A stretch of DNA of 27,409 nt, from assembly GCA_033557675.1 (NCBI GenBank), contig JAWQRM010000173.1, positions 1-27,409 on the forward strand, read 5' to 3'. Source of the stretch: Coptodactyla brooksi (Eukaryota > Arthropoda > Insecta > Coleoptera > Scarabaeidae). This document shows, in pieces, positions 1 through 9,089 of this stretch. The translations under genes were made by a program, and so were the position numbers. Numbering within the stretch: the first letter of the stretch is position 1; each line of letters begins with the position of its first letter. A model generated the notes under the pieces. The model was given only the letters and a program-made list of their open reading frames with translations. It was not told the origin of the DNA and ran no database searches.

Positions 1-1
1 G

Positions 2-166
2 TATAAATTTGAGCAGCTTTTTTCAATCATGAAAATTAATAAAAATAAGCATCGTACTCGGCTTACAGATGTTAATTTAGAAAACACTTTGCGCCTATGT
101 ACTAGTGATATTGACCCCAATATTGATCAGCTTGTTTCTCAGCTTCAAACTCGAGTTTCTCATTAA
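2..166 (+). CDS. hAT-family transposase, C-terminal end (partial at left edge)
   Basis: An open frame enters from the left edge and gives 54 residues before a TAA at 164-166. It begins YKFEQLFSIMK and continues with RTRLTDVNLENTLRL, then a run ending in RVSH. This matches the C-terminal dimerisation region of hAT transposases of the ZBED/GTF2I-repeat type, where a CEQLFS-like start, an R-T-R-L-T-D box and a closing acidic helix are usual. hAT enzymes cut and paste DNA in the nucleus. The visible part has no stop or frameshift, so the copy could be young or a domesticated gene; the rest lies outside the window. An AATAAA at about 240 could serve as a polyadenylation signal. Family is fairly sure; whether the gene is intact cannot be told. 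Confidence 0.72.
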   Translation, partial: YKFEQLFSIMKINKNKHRTRLTDVNLENTLRLCTSDIDPNIDQLVSQLQTRVSH

Positions 167-699
167 TTTTCATTTGATTTTTCTATCTGTTTTTGTTAAT
201 CTGCTTTTTTATATGTTTGATTATGCTATTATGATTATTAAATAAAAAAATGTGTGGATTTTTATCGTTTTTTTATTCACTACTGCCTACTTATTTCTTA
301 CCTACGTACTACCTGTTTGGTAGTGTTCAGTTCGTTGTTGTAGTCTTTCATGTCCATTGGTCTGGTATGTAGTTGGTGTATTAGGCAGAAACAACACAAA
401 CACACTTTTAAAAACATTTAGAAGCTTGATACACCGACCACATACCATACCATATATACCATACGAAACAAGGATATCAACCAAATCAAGAACTCAACTT
501 TATTTCTTCTTTTATCGATATTTCTAAAACGGGGTGCTCTAGAACACATGATATAAGCTTGTCGGTTACCTCAGGGAACACCCTGTATATGGTTTTGACC
601 CTTTCACATCAAAGGATAAATATAGAACGAGGAATTTACATAAATCAGTTAGTTCAACCATATTCAAAGTTAGATTTATCAGTGATACTTATAATCTGG
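167..699. other. Intergenic, no gene seen
   Basis: AT-rich non-coding sequence. The only notable word is ACACCCTGTATAT near 580-592, a terminus-like motif common at the ends of insect repeats. A short minus-strand open frame at 302-484 has no recognisable motif and is probably chance. Confidence 0.5.
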
Positions 700-2060
700 T
701 GACTTCCTTATTTTGAAATAGCAACTGTCAAGGTTCTGTTCTTTGGCCGACCGATACGGTGCACGTGCCTCGTTAAGATTGGGTTTTACAGACGTGTAAA
801 TACGGTACGAAGAATTTCGTGCATCCTAAAAGTACAAGGCGTCACATCATATTTGGGTCACGGTCAATGCGATATCCTCCCAATCGAAATGGACTTGTTG
901 ACTAGCTTACGGGGGCAAAAACCGATAAAACTGACGTGAAAAAAATAAACGCACAAAATGAATACCGGCTATCGATCTACCGGGAAGATTAAAACGGATT
1001 ACTGGGTCTGTGTCCTGTCGCCTAAGAGTCGATCTGACGTTATAAATATTCGGGATTTGTGGAGCTAGAATGGGCCGAAAGTATTCGGATATGGCAATAA
1101 CGGGAGATTTATGGCTGCAGTGTTAGATAGAGCGAGTTTGGGGAAGGACCCCGAATAAAACAATTAGCAGAAATTCATATTTTTGTATGCACAACGATAA
1201 TTCAGAAAAACGAATTCAACAAACTGGAAAGCGATTACATCATACACGATAAGAAGCGCTACTGTAACGAATTGTGTAAAATAACGAGAAGCTGTTGTTG
1301 AAGATTGCGCGGTAAACAATAAACAATCGCTATCGGCTGTTAGAGGAACTGTTGAGTGAAATTTTCCGCAACTATCTACGACAGAAACGCTAAATGCGCA
1401 GTAGGTATTCGGATTATGACAAACTGCCTTTCCTACAAATAACAGAGTCGGTCGTGGCGATAAGCCGTTATCAGTCAGGCAGCTGCACCAGTATGCGTGT
1501 CGCCAAGTTCTGACTTATCGTCCGGAGGTCATGAACACCACACGTACAAACGTATTAGACGAACGTAAACGTTATTCGTATCTAATTCCCACGAAACAAT
1601 AATATTTTGATGTGGCACACGGGAAAAAGCCATTAAGAAAACTCACCGCATGCATTAGTTTTCAGTTACATCAAAATCCAATTTGAATACGTTTATCTAT
1701 CTCATTCTCTTATCAAATATCGTCAAAATAGCAGTGTACAAACCCAGCTGTTTCAAATCGATAGGCAATTAGCTAAAATTACATGCAAAAAAATAGCCCG
1801 GATTAACGAGAATATAGATTAGATAAAAGCAATATAGTAAATATTTAGTTAGGAAATTTTGAAACGAGCACATATCGGCTGTATTCGGGGCAAAAATAGC
1901 ACTCCGATAAACGTTTGCTGTTTTGTTTTTATACGTTATCACAGAGACGTTTCAGAAAAAAAAATCAGTTCAGTTGTATTTATCAACAGTTTAAGCGATA
2001 TCTTTCCCCCGCGTCGATGCAAGATTAATTTGTCCGAACAAATATTCAATTATGGCTTAT
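700..2060. other. CpG-richer non-coding block
   Basis: This stretch has clearly more CG dinucleotides and a more balanced base mix than its surroundings, but no long open frame in either direction. I recognise no transposon protein in it. It could be old unique DNA, for example regulatory sequence, surviving between repeat insertions. It is the longest of seven such blocks in the window. Confidence 0.4.
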
Positions 2061-2540
2061 TAGTTTATCGTTTGTAAGGCTTCGCTAAGCGCGGAGTGAG
2101 TTCGTTACTTCAAGCAAGGCCAACAGATGGCGCTACCAGTAGTTACTTTGTTATTTCGATGGCACTACGCGATACTAAAGCCGTTGGGAAAGATGGCATA
2201 AATATTAAATTAATCAAGTTTGTTCACCTCCACAGCCTGACTGAGTACTTATAAAACATGATATACAGAGTGGCAAAAAGATTGGAACATTGGAAATATC
2301 TTCTATACTCACGAGGATGTTCAACTTTTTAATTTTAACTGAAACACTCTGTACATTTGGATCTTGATGTACCTTTTTAAGATAAATTCAACGGTACCAG
2401 GTTTACTGGGTTAATTTACCAAAATGGCAGGCTTCTTGCCTGTCGAAAATTTGCATTTTAAAAATTTCGTTAGACATTTTAACCTAACGTCAAAGTGAGA
2501 TAATTACAAAAAACTATCATAAATCTATTAAAAACGTACT
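2061..2540. repeat. Non-coding region with a small inverted pair at 2262-2272 / 2345-2355
   Basis: TATACAGAGTG at 2262-2272 faces CACTCTGTACA at 2345-2355, a 10 of 11 inverted match enclosing about 72 bp. This could be a tiny MITE-like remnant. Upstream, GATGGCGCTACC and GATGGCACTACG lie about 30 bp apart near 2126-2170, and a related word recurs near 23717. No gene is visible. Confidence 0.3.
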
Positions 2541-2686
2541 ACATTTTAAAGTCTATCTTGTGTCTTGTAGAGAGTTGATGGCAGTATATCGAGGAGTTTG
2601 ATCTATTTTTATGTTCATTTATTCTCTATTTGGGTTTTCTACCAGTCTGACCGACATAACAACCCCTACAATTTGTACAGTTAATT
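2541..2686 (-). pseudogene. Penelope-like element GIY-YIG fragment, inverted copy
   Basis: The reverse complement of this segment repeats the plus-strand sequence at 3052-3199 with few differences. It encodes the same GIY-YIG endonuclease piece: a C-x-x-C start, then CYVGQTGRK, then N-E-H-K. In Penelope-like retroelements this nuclease sits C-terminal to the reverse transcriptase and nicks target DNA. The reading frame is interrupted (a stop follows GRKPK, and single-base changes lie near the end), so it is dead. It forms one arm of a large palindrome with its sister copy about 365 bp away. Confidence 0.65.
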
Positions 2687-3199
2687 TGGAAAATACATAT
2701 ACAGTTAATGTGACATTCATATGACATTCATGGTATGGCATTCATACCATCCTTTATCATATAAATTAGCTGCCTTTAGATAATATTTCAACCGAGTATG
2801 TAATTATCCTTTAAATTTATTTAACAGAAACAAAGAACCTAATCACTTATATAAACTAGCCCAAATCTTCAACTATACTATTAAAATTATTAAAAATTTA
2901 GAATTAAAATACAATATACCCAAAGATCCCTTATGCACTCAAAAAGGTTCAACCCAGGAGGATTTCACATATAAAAGTATATAAAGCAATTTTAACATAT
3001 TCAGTCATTTATCCAACTTTAAAGGTATAAAACCACTCCTGGAGAAGAGTTAATTAACTGTACAAATTGTAGGGGTTTCTACGTCGGTCAGACTGGTAGA
3101 AAACTCGAATACAAAATAAATGAACATAAAAACAGATCAAACTCCTCGATATACTGTCATCAACTCTCTACAGGACACAACATAGACTTTAAAAATGTA
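2541..3199. repeat. Large inverted repeat (arms about 146 bp) made of PLE sequence
   Basis: The arms are 2541-2686 and 3052-3199, with a spacer of about 365 bp. Matching starts at AATTAACTGTACAAATTG in the right arm and runs through the GIY-YIG coding part to the AGACTTTAAAA region. By eye roughly nine bases in ten agree. The spacer holds a small perfect hairpin, ATGGTATG at 2730-2737 against CATACCAT at 2743-2750. A transcript across both arms would fold into a long duplex. Confidence 0.7.
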
Positions 3200-3343
3200 G
3201 AATTGTTGTCCCTTTGTAACAAGGGGAGAAAAATAAATTTAAAAGAACAGTAGTACATAGATAAAATTAGTAAAGATCCCGTTTAACAACTGATTAATGA
3301 ACAAGTTAATTTTCAAGAAAGGCTGTTATATACATACATTTAA
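3041..3343 (+). pseudogene. Penelope-like element GIY-YIG endonuclease domain (relic)
   Basis: The frame gives GEELINCTNCRGFYVGQTGR, then a KLE-x3-NEHKNRSN segment and STGHNIDFKNVELLS, and ends at TAA 3341-3343. The C-x-x-C zinc knuckle, the YVG that answers to YIG, the Q-T-G-R with its arginine and the E-H-K motif are hallmarks of Penelope-like retroelement endonucleases. The first GIY motif is not recognisable; the residues before NCTNC read EELI. Two in-frame stops, TAG at 3251 and TAA at 3284, break the tail. Upstream sequence from about 2820 (NRNKEPNHLYKLAQIF and beyond) may be the linker to the lost reverse transcriptase. Family assignment is good; the copy is non-functional. Confidence 0.75.
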
Positions 3344-3526
3344 ACTTTAAAATTTTCCCGCATTTTCTACCTCATTTTGTGAAACTAGTTTAGCTTATTT
3401 TTAAAATATTCGAACCAGCTCGTTGTCAAGGTCGAACGTCTGTTTTATAATGTCGTTTGTCCCTCGATTTTAGATTGTTATGTAAGTAATTTTCTTTATA
3501 TTGTGATATGTTATTATTTTTTAAAA

Positions 3527-3583
3527 TCATATCTTCAGATCATATCTTCATATCTTCAGATCAATCAGATCATATCTTTTAAA
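3527..3583 (+). repeat. Short tandem repeat of a CATATCTTCAGAT-type unit
   Basis: AATCATATCTTCAGAT, CATATCTTCATATCTTCAGAT and CAATCAGATCATATC follow one another, so a unit of about 13 bp is present roughly three to four times with small changes. It lies between the PLE coding relic and the PLE-type 3' stem-loop. Confidence 0.6.
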
Positions 3584-3596
3584 ATCTTGTAGGTCA

Positions 3597-3630
3597 CTGA
3601 TGATGCTTCCAGCGGAGGTGGAACGTCTGT
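3597..3630 (+). other. PLE 3'-end stem-loop, possible degenerate hammerhead core
   Basis: CTGATGA at 3597-3603 is followed by a stem of GCTTCC (3605-3610) pairing with GGAGGT (3614-3619) around an AGC loop, then GAAC at 3621-3624 and GTCTGT. Penelope-like elements are known to carry hammerhead ribozymes, whose core is CUGAUGA, stem II, GAAA. Here the fourth base of GAAA is C, there is one extra base on each side of stem II, and I could not assign stems I and III or a cleavage site. A second GTCGAACGTCTGT lies at about 3431. The PLE association is likely; ribozyme activity is not supported. Confidence 0.35.
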
Positions 3631-3724
3631 AGAAAATATATTTTAACTAAAATGTAGTTAAAATATGCTTGCTTTTTGGGAATTTAAAAAGTCTTAAAGG
3701 GATTTAAAAAGTTTTAAATGCAAA

Positions 3725-3895
3725 ATGGTCGATTTAAATGCAGGAGAAAAAAAAATTGAGATTTCGATGATGATCGGAGATGGTGGCCACAAACGAACAT
3801 TAGAAGAGGTATGTCATTTACTTAATGAACTTACCCAAATCCCTGCGCTTGTGTACATTAATGGACCCATTATTATATGTGTCCATTTTGTGTGA
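3725..3895 (+). pseudogene. Helix-turn-helix fragment of a mariner-related transposase (DUF4817-like)
   Basis: An open frame of 56 codons starts MVDLNAGEKKIEISMMIGDG and continues KRTLEEVCHLLNE. It resembles the N-terminal DNA-binding start of a widespread insect transposase group in which an M-I-G-x-G-D-like turn is followed by an R-T-x-x-E-V-x-x-L-F-N-E helix. After about residue 36 the similarity fades and the frame ends at TGA 3893-3895, so only the first helices remain. The catalytic part of a related element sits 3.7 kb away at 7586-8194, but I see no evidence that the two pieces were once one copy. Moderate confidence, from a short match. Confidence 0.4.
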
Positions 3896-3953
3896 AATTT
3901 TATATTTTTACAGAAAGTGGTTCGTCGATATGCTGATTACGAATTTAATAATA

Positions 3954-5081
3954 TTTTTTAATAAAAATGCGTAATGAGAATTGTTTTTTCAAAAAATTCT
4001 TTTGGTTTTTTGTTTGAAATATTGACATTTTTATTATAATTGTCCTCTTGGGGTGCAGTCATTTACCAATGGCGTAAATAAATCAATCGCAAAATTTCCC
4101 CTCGGCGAATTTGTACGAAAAGTTTCCACACTTTCAACAAGTTTTAACACTTTCCGATGATTTGTTTGATGATTTTTTGAAAGGATGCGGACTTTTACAC
4201 AACCACCGAAGATGTTCGCGTTGTGGTGAGAATATGAAAATTTATGAAAAAAACAAGGAAAATGCATGTATATGTGATGTGGACATATGGACATATAATC
4301 GCAGTGCTTGTAGACAAAATAACAAAAAGCCGAAAATTGGTTTTTATGTTGGCACTTGTTTTGAAAAAATTCGAATCAGCCCCAAAAACATTTGAACATA
4401 TTATGCTTATGCAATTCCTGCTTATGAAACAGGAATTACAATTAAAGCTATCATTCAGTACGCACAGTATTACCGAGATATTTTTGCTAATTATTCCATT
4501 GAAAATACAAGAACCATTGGCGAACCTGGAATTGAAATTAACACCCATAAAACAAAAGAATATTTCTAAAAGAAAATGTGGTGCAGAAAGGTTGGCAGAC
4601 CATCAGCATCAATAGATATTTGGTGGGATCGAGAGAGATTCGGGTTTAGGAATATATTACATCTGAATTTATTCAGACTTATGGCGTGCAGTTAGGTGGA
4701 ATAAGTGCATTACCTCAAGGTTATAAACACCAAACTGTTAATCACGGTATTAACATTGTGGATCATAAGACAGACGCGGCACATACGCAAAATGTCGAAT
4801 CACAATGGACTCACTTCAAACAAAAAAATCAAAAAATCTCACGATGTAAACATTGGCATCAATGAAAGGTACGATGATTATTTACATGAATTTATGTGGC
4901 GTCAAGAAATTTCGGCGAGAAATCTCAAAAATCTACCTGACCCCTTGATTTCTGTTTAATAATCTCTTCTGATTATTTTTGTTCTTTTTGCTTAAGAAAA
5001 ATTTCTTTCTGTTATTCTTCTTTCGTTTAATATTTATTATTAAATAAAATATGTTTAAAAATGTGCATTTTTATTAAAAAA
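3954..5081. repeat. Candidate terminal inverted repeat around the Merlin relic
   Basis: TTTTTTAATAAAAATGC at 3954-3970 is the exact reverse complement of GCATTTTTATTAAAAAA at 5065-5081, and the Merlin-like coding relic lies between. The sequence is low in complexity, so chance is possible, and no target-site duplication was found. If real, it would delimit an element of about 1.1 kb, a sensible size for Merlin. Confidence 0.3.
4111..4959 (+). pseudogene. Merlin (ISXO2-type) DNA transposon transposase, frameshifted relic
   Basis: Pieces of one protein appear in order across three frames. 4111-4395 gives FLKGCGLLHNHRRCSRCGEN and then VGTCFEKIRISPKNI, matching the N-terminal zinc-binding domain and the FE-K-S helix of ISXO2/Merlin transposases. 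The next frame gives TIGEPGIEINTHKTKEYF, where the family has an E-I-D-E box with the first catalytic aspartate; here it reads E-I-N-T. Around 4730-4860 comes TVNHGINIVDHKTDAAHTQN followed by VESQWTHFK, the conserved H-T-Q-x-V-E-x-x-W motif. The last frame ends with DYLHEFMWRQEI. Merlin elements cut and paste DNA with a DDE nuclease. At least two frameshifts and several stops make this copy dead. Family call is strong because four separated motifs occur in the right order. Confidence 0.78.
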
Positions 5082-5147
5082 AAACATTAAATTCGTGAAT
5101 CGAAAAACCTCTTTCAAATGTCTTTAAAAGCAAGTTAATTAAACAGC

Positions 5148-5209
5148 TTAACCCTGCTATTCTCCTTAGTTTTACTATACACTTGTAGTCCTTCGGATCA
5201 TAGTGACCC
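5148..5209 (+). mobile_element. piggyBac-like terminus starting at a TTAA
   Basis: TTAACCCTGCTATTC at 5148 is followed by GGATCATAGTGACCC at 5195-5209, a near-palindrome. Insect piggyBac-like elements and their MITEs start with TTAACCC and often carry a GGGTCA...TGACCC palindrome close to the end. I could not find a matching GGGTTAA end in this window, so the element is truncated or the match is chance. Confidence 0.35.
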
Positions 5210-5989
5210 GATGTATGCAGGTACAGGAGGAATGTCAAGAATACCTCGAAATTAATATATTGTGACTTCATTACAGTACATAAACGTAAACAACGATGAA
5301 AAGCAATCTGATTACTAACAAAAATAAAATGTATTACAATAAAAAGTATTACAAACACTAGATCTGAAAACAAAAGATGATATCAAATAAACCCTGATGT
5401 GCATCCAATTTTATTACGGCAGTAGCTTGTTGAGTACGAAGTTCATGTTCTCTTGACATCATGTAGGAAGTTACTTAGAGGCTATTTCTTATAAGACCAC
5501 GTCCTTATAAGATACATTCAGTTCAGGAATGAAGAAGACCTTGATCGAAGATCAGAATTTTATAAAAATCTTTTGGAGAGATGTGACACTAACCCCCATT
5601 TTCCCCAAAACATTTTAAAGCACCTTCACCATAAACACTTAATAACTTTCAACTAAATATACAAATGTCACAATGTTTTTGAATTGTGTATGGGCTATCT
5701 ATCACCTTTTAAACGTGCTGTAGTATAATTTGATTGGATTGGTGTTACCAAAGTCATGCGACTCTAATGCCATCTATTAGGAAAAACGCCATGAACTTTT
5801 CCCTTGACCCTTTATCTACTAGTAGGTAGTAGTCATTGTTATCTAGCAGACAATCAATTCTGCCATAACCTGCCACAATTTACTTGTGTAAAGTCGATAA
5901 AGAAGAAACCAACAGAATATATTGTTTTATCAATGCATTTTCCAAAACGAAAAACCTTTGTGGTATATACATCTCGATAGTATTTTATC
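5210..5989. other. Intergenic, no gene seen
   Basis: No recognisable coding sequence, hairpin or tandem repeat on either strand. A minus-strand open frame at 5854-6156 has no family motif and spans the edge of the CpG-richer block. Confidence 0.45.
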
Positions 5990-6560
5990 CTATTTCCAGT
6001 TTTATCGCCGAACGGTAGGTAGGAACAAAAGAGGAAAAAGGGAGGACCGCGTTTTCTATCGTGACTTACAGCATTTGCTTCCTTCCTAACTGGTAAAAAA
6101 GGTGCGCAAAGAGTGGGTTTACTCTTTGTTAACATTGCATCGATAAATTCGACCATAAAAACGATTATCGCCGCGCCGTTTTCCGAACGAAGCGGTCGGA
6201 AAAGCGAAATCGTGCAGAAAAAACTGCAACAATTTGCTAGGAACGGCTCGATGCGCCATCGTTTGCGTAAATATCTGATTATTTAACCATCGGAATGCCC
6301 TCGGCCGGAAAACGTATAACCGATTTTATACATGTGTTTTCGATGCTGGCTCCTCTGGCCTTTTCTCTGAACCTCTTTTTCGCGTAAATCGCCCCTTTGC
6401 CGAAGGGGAAAGAGGGCAGTATTTATGTAAAATGCATAATGCAGCAGTAGTTGATGTAAAGTACCCATTCTGCTGTATGATAATGGCACGTTAATCCTGG
6501 TACCTAACGGTGATGGTGGAGGCGGCACCGCCGTGAAGCAGTTTTTCTGCCCTTTGGTCA
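5990..6560. other. CpG-richer non-coding block
   Basis: Base mix is more balanced here, with CG-rich words such as ATCGCCGCGCCG and AACGAAGCGGTCGG near 6167-6196. Minus-strand frames pass through but show no domain. It resembles the other CG-richer blocks of the window and may be preserved unique DNA. Confidence 0.35.
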
Positions 6561-7005
6561 CTAGAATGACCTTTAAGTACTGGTAATGATACCTTTTAAA
6601 TGTGCATATAACTTTAATCAATAACCATCCGTAATGTTCGGGCATTTACTATGCATATAAGTTCCGCATTGCGAAATTACTCCTTAATGACCATAGTCAA
6701 ATCTAGAATTTTTAAGTGGATGCATGCGGCGTAGATTCTTATGCTAACTGAAACAAACAGATTAAGTAGATATGCGGATACATTGTATGGCTTCCATTTA
6801 TTGCGATCTTATATTGCATTATTATATTATATTGTATTATCTTTTTATTTTTGTTCATTTACTCTTGTCACACGTTCCAGGACATCTTATAAACTTCACT
6901 ATTTTTGTTATAATGCTGTACCTAATTAATTGTCGTCTCACAGTTCTCATATCCCCGTGGCTTATTTATAATATGGGAGAGAAAGCAACTTCTAAGATTT
7001 CGTTG

Positions 7006-7039
7006 TTTAGTTGTAGATTCCTTTGGATCTACAACTAAA
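7006..7039. repeat. Perfect 13-bp hairpin
   Basis: TTTAGTTGTAGAT at 7006-7018 and ATCTACAACTAAA at 7027-7039 are exact reverse complements around an 8-base loop. It sits alone in non-coding DNA between 6561 and 7207, where I see nothing else. Confidence 0.7.
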
Positions 7040-7207
7040 TAGTTCATTAATAGTTCATCGAACTTTCTTATTATCTTCTTTTGAACTTTTTATGATGTCT
7101 TCTAACTATTCTGTTAGTTCTGCTAATTAATATGAAGAAACATTAACTATTCTTCTGAAAATTACTTCAAAGAACATAGCCTTTGTAAACTGAAATTTCC
7201 TTTAACT

Positions 7208-7455
7208 CGTTATCCTATTCCTCTATCCGCTCCAGAGTTACACCAGTCTTTCTATCTGGTATCATATCCTTATTCGTGGTTCCATAATCATAGGCACTTC
7301 TTCTTTCCAACAAAATTTTGACCTTTCTCTACTATTTTGTACCTCCATTTTCAATTTCCAGGATTTCATGGATACCTTTTACCCTTCATACCTAGTACAT
7401 TCCCCAGCCATCTCAGTTGGTTGATTTCCAATGTGACATTTTTCGATGCCTGATT
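7208..7455 (-). pseudogene. LINE (non-LTR retrotransposon) C-terminal tail, relic
   Basis: Read on the minus strand from 7455, the sequence gives KNVTLEINQLRWLGNVLGMK, then GKRYP before a stop. The L-R-W-L-G-x-V-x-R-M-x-x-x-R-x-P box is typical of the end of the polyprotein of many insect LINEs, just before a glycine/arginine-rich stretch. Further along, another frame gives KDWCNSGADRGIG, answering to the D-W-x-x-x-A-x-D-R-x-x-W-R close. Several stops and frameshifts are present. A reverse transcriptase relic in the same orientation lies at 9090-9520, upstream in reading direction, and may belong to the same copy. Confidence 0.5.
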
Positions 7456-7585
7456 GAGGAGCACTGTTATGTAAATTTTCCAAGTATTTGGCAAGAAAAA
7501 TCAAAAACATGAGCTAAAAGATTTTTTAAATAAAAGTTGTTTGAATTTATGATGATTTATGTGAATCAATAACAAACTAAATCTC

Positions 7586-8194
7586 AATAATATTGTTTTT
7601 TTTTCTGACGAGGCTACGTTTTGTTTAAATGGAAATATAAATAGGCATAATTGTCGATATTGGGCTGCTGAAAATCCACATTGAATGATCCAAAATTATA
7701 CCCAAACACCACAAAAATTAAACGTATGGATGGAAATTTGTGCAGATCACATAATTGGACCTTTCTTTGTTCGTGGTACTCTAACTGGTGACCGTTATTT
7801 GCAATTATTGCAACAACAAATTATTCTAGCTTGCCAAGCAAATCTTGATGATCTTCGGTTTCAACCAGATGGGGCACCGCCTCACTATCATTAAGATGTA
7901 CGCCTATATTGAGATGTAGTATTTCCGTCCCGTTGGATAGGCAGAAGTGGGTGTGTGGAGTGGCCTCTCCGATCTCCAGATCTTACAACTTGCGATTCCT
8001 TCTTCTGGGGATATTTAAAATGAAAAGTGTATACAAACGAACCTCAGAATCTGGGCGAATTAGAGCAACGAATACAAGATGAAGCTGCAGCAATTTCTTC
8101 CAGATTGCTCAGAAATTCTTTTCAAGCTTTTCGTGATAAGCTGGGTCACTGCATAACAGTTAATGGCAAACATGTTGTACATTTATTGCCATGA
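7586..8194 (+). pseudogene. Mariner-related DDE transposase, catalytic half, four in-frame stops
   Basis: One frame runs unbroken by indels from NNIVFFSDEATFCLNG through NRHNCRYW, KLNVWMEI, HIIGPFFVRGTL, FQPDGAPPHYH, SRWIGRSG, RSPDLTTCDSFFWGY to HVVHLLP and a final TGA at 8192-8194. These are the consecutive blocks of a Tc1/mariner superfamily transposase common in insects. The aspartates of S-D-E, P-D-G-A-P-P-H and S-P-D-L are all kept, with 36 residues between the second and third. In-frame stops at 7682, 7892, 7910 and 8021 kill it. It inserts codons into DNA by cut and paste in the nucleus when intact. Its N-terminal helix-turn-helix half is missing; a fragment of that type is at 3725-3895. 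Confidence 0.8.
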
Positions 8195-8390
8195 AAAAAC
8201 ATTTTATTGCGAATTTCGCTTTGTCTTCATGCTTTATAAGAGATGTACACTATTTTTCGTTCATTTGTTTTATTTTGTTTTTTTTTGTTCGTTTTTTCAA
8301 AAATGTTGTGGTATAAGGGCACTAACATTTTACATCATGGAATAGAGAAAACAAATCTCTATAAAATGGGCCTAAAAAGGATGCTATAAA

Positions 8391-8472
8391 AAAATAAAAT
8401 GTTATTCGTTACTCAATTGTTTTCTGAAATAGAAACAATTGAATACTGTCGTATTATGGAAAATAAAATGTT
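8391..8472. repeat. Hairpin flanked by a 12-13-bp direct repeat
   Basis: TCAATTGTTT at 8413-8422 pairs with AAACAATTGA at 8433-8442. Outside it AAAATAAAATGTT occurs at 8391-8403 and again ending at 8472. The arrangement looks like a small insertion with flanking duplication, but the words are AT-rich and could be chance. Confidence 0.4.
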
Positions 8473-8548
8473 GAACAACCTTTATTTAAAATTGTTTTTA
8501 TAATGTCGATATTTACTTGGATATATACTATATCCCATACGTAATGGG

Positions 8549-8959
8549 TACCCTGTATACAGTGACGGATTATCTATGGGGGGCCCACTATCAGCAATAT
8601 TCTTACAAAAACTTGAATAAGAAGTAAATGAGGAAATTGAAGGAAAATATAAAATAAAAGCATGGTTCAGATATGTAGTTGATATAATATGCGCCACCGA
8701 ACACCCACAAGTAGATGACATATTCAATCACATCAATACAAAACACAATAAAATGAGATGCTCATTTGAAAAAGAAGAAGACAACAGCACAAACTATTTG
8801 GATATCACAATAGCCAAGAAAGAAGAAAAAAAAAACGTTCTCGTCAATCAGGCATCCAGAAATATTACACCCATAATGTGTGAGATGAAGCAAGGAAGAA
8901 ATAATAAACATTCTTATCGAGATCGCTCCCAGCACTTTTACCTTATGTTTCTGTTTCAA
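8549..8959 (+). pseudogene. Penelope-like element reverse transcriptase, palm fragment
   Basis: The frame reads SDGLSMGGPLSAIFLQKLE, one stop, EVNEEIEGKYKIKAWFRYVV, DIICATEHPQVDDIFNHIN and then KMRCSFEKEEDN with a TNYLDITI box. This is the order of motifs in Penelope-like reverse transcriptases: the M-G-x-P-L-S block, the W-x-R-Y-V-D-D-I active site, the I-N-x-x-H helix and the L-x-x-L-D-I strand. The active site reads RYVVDI, so the first catalytic aspartate of YVDD is replaced by valine. One in-frame TAA lies near 8618. The sequence lies directly after the mariner-like relic and inside the span of the minus-strand LINE. The family call is strong and the copy is inactive. Confidence 0.75.
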
Positions 8960-9089
8960 GGTAAATCCCCACCTCTCTGAGTCGTAGACAAGTGTTTATG
9001 CGTACATTGCAGAAATGATTTTTGTTTCCATGCTTTTTCTTGTTAAAGATGTGCTTTAAAGGAAATAACCTAGTTGCTGCCTATGCTAT

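Noticed and set aside
3895..3915. Intron acceptor (TTTTTACAG) and donor-like GAGGTATGTC near the helix-turn-helix fragment
   Set aside because: Splicing would not restore a longer recognisable protein.
5854..6156. 100-codon minus-strand open frame
   Set aside because: No motif, mixed composition, and it straddles a base-composition boundary; most likely chance.
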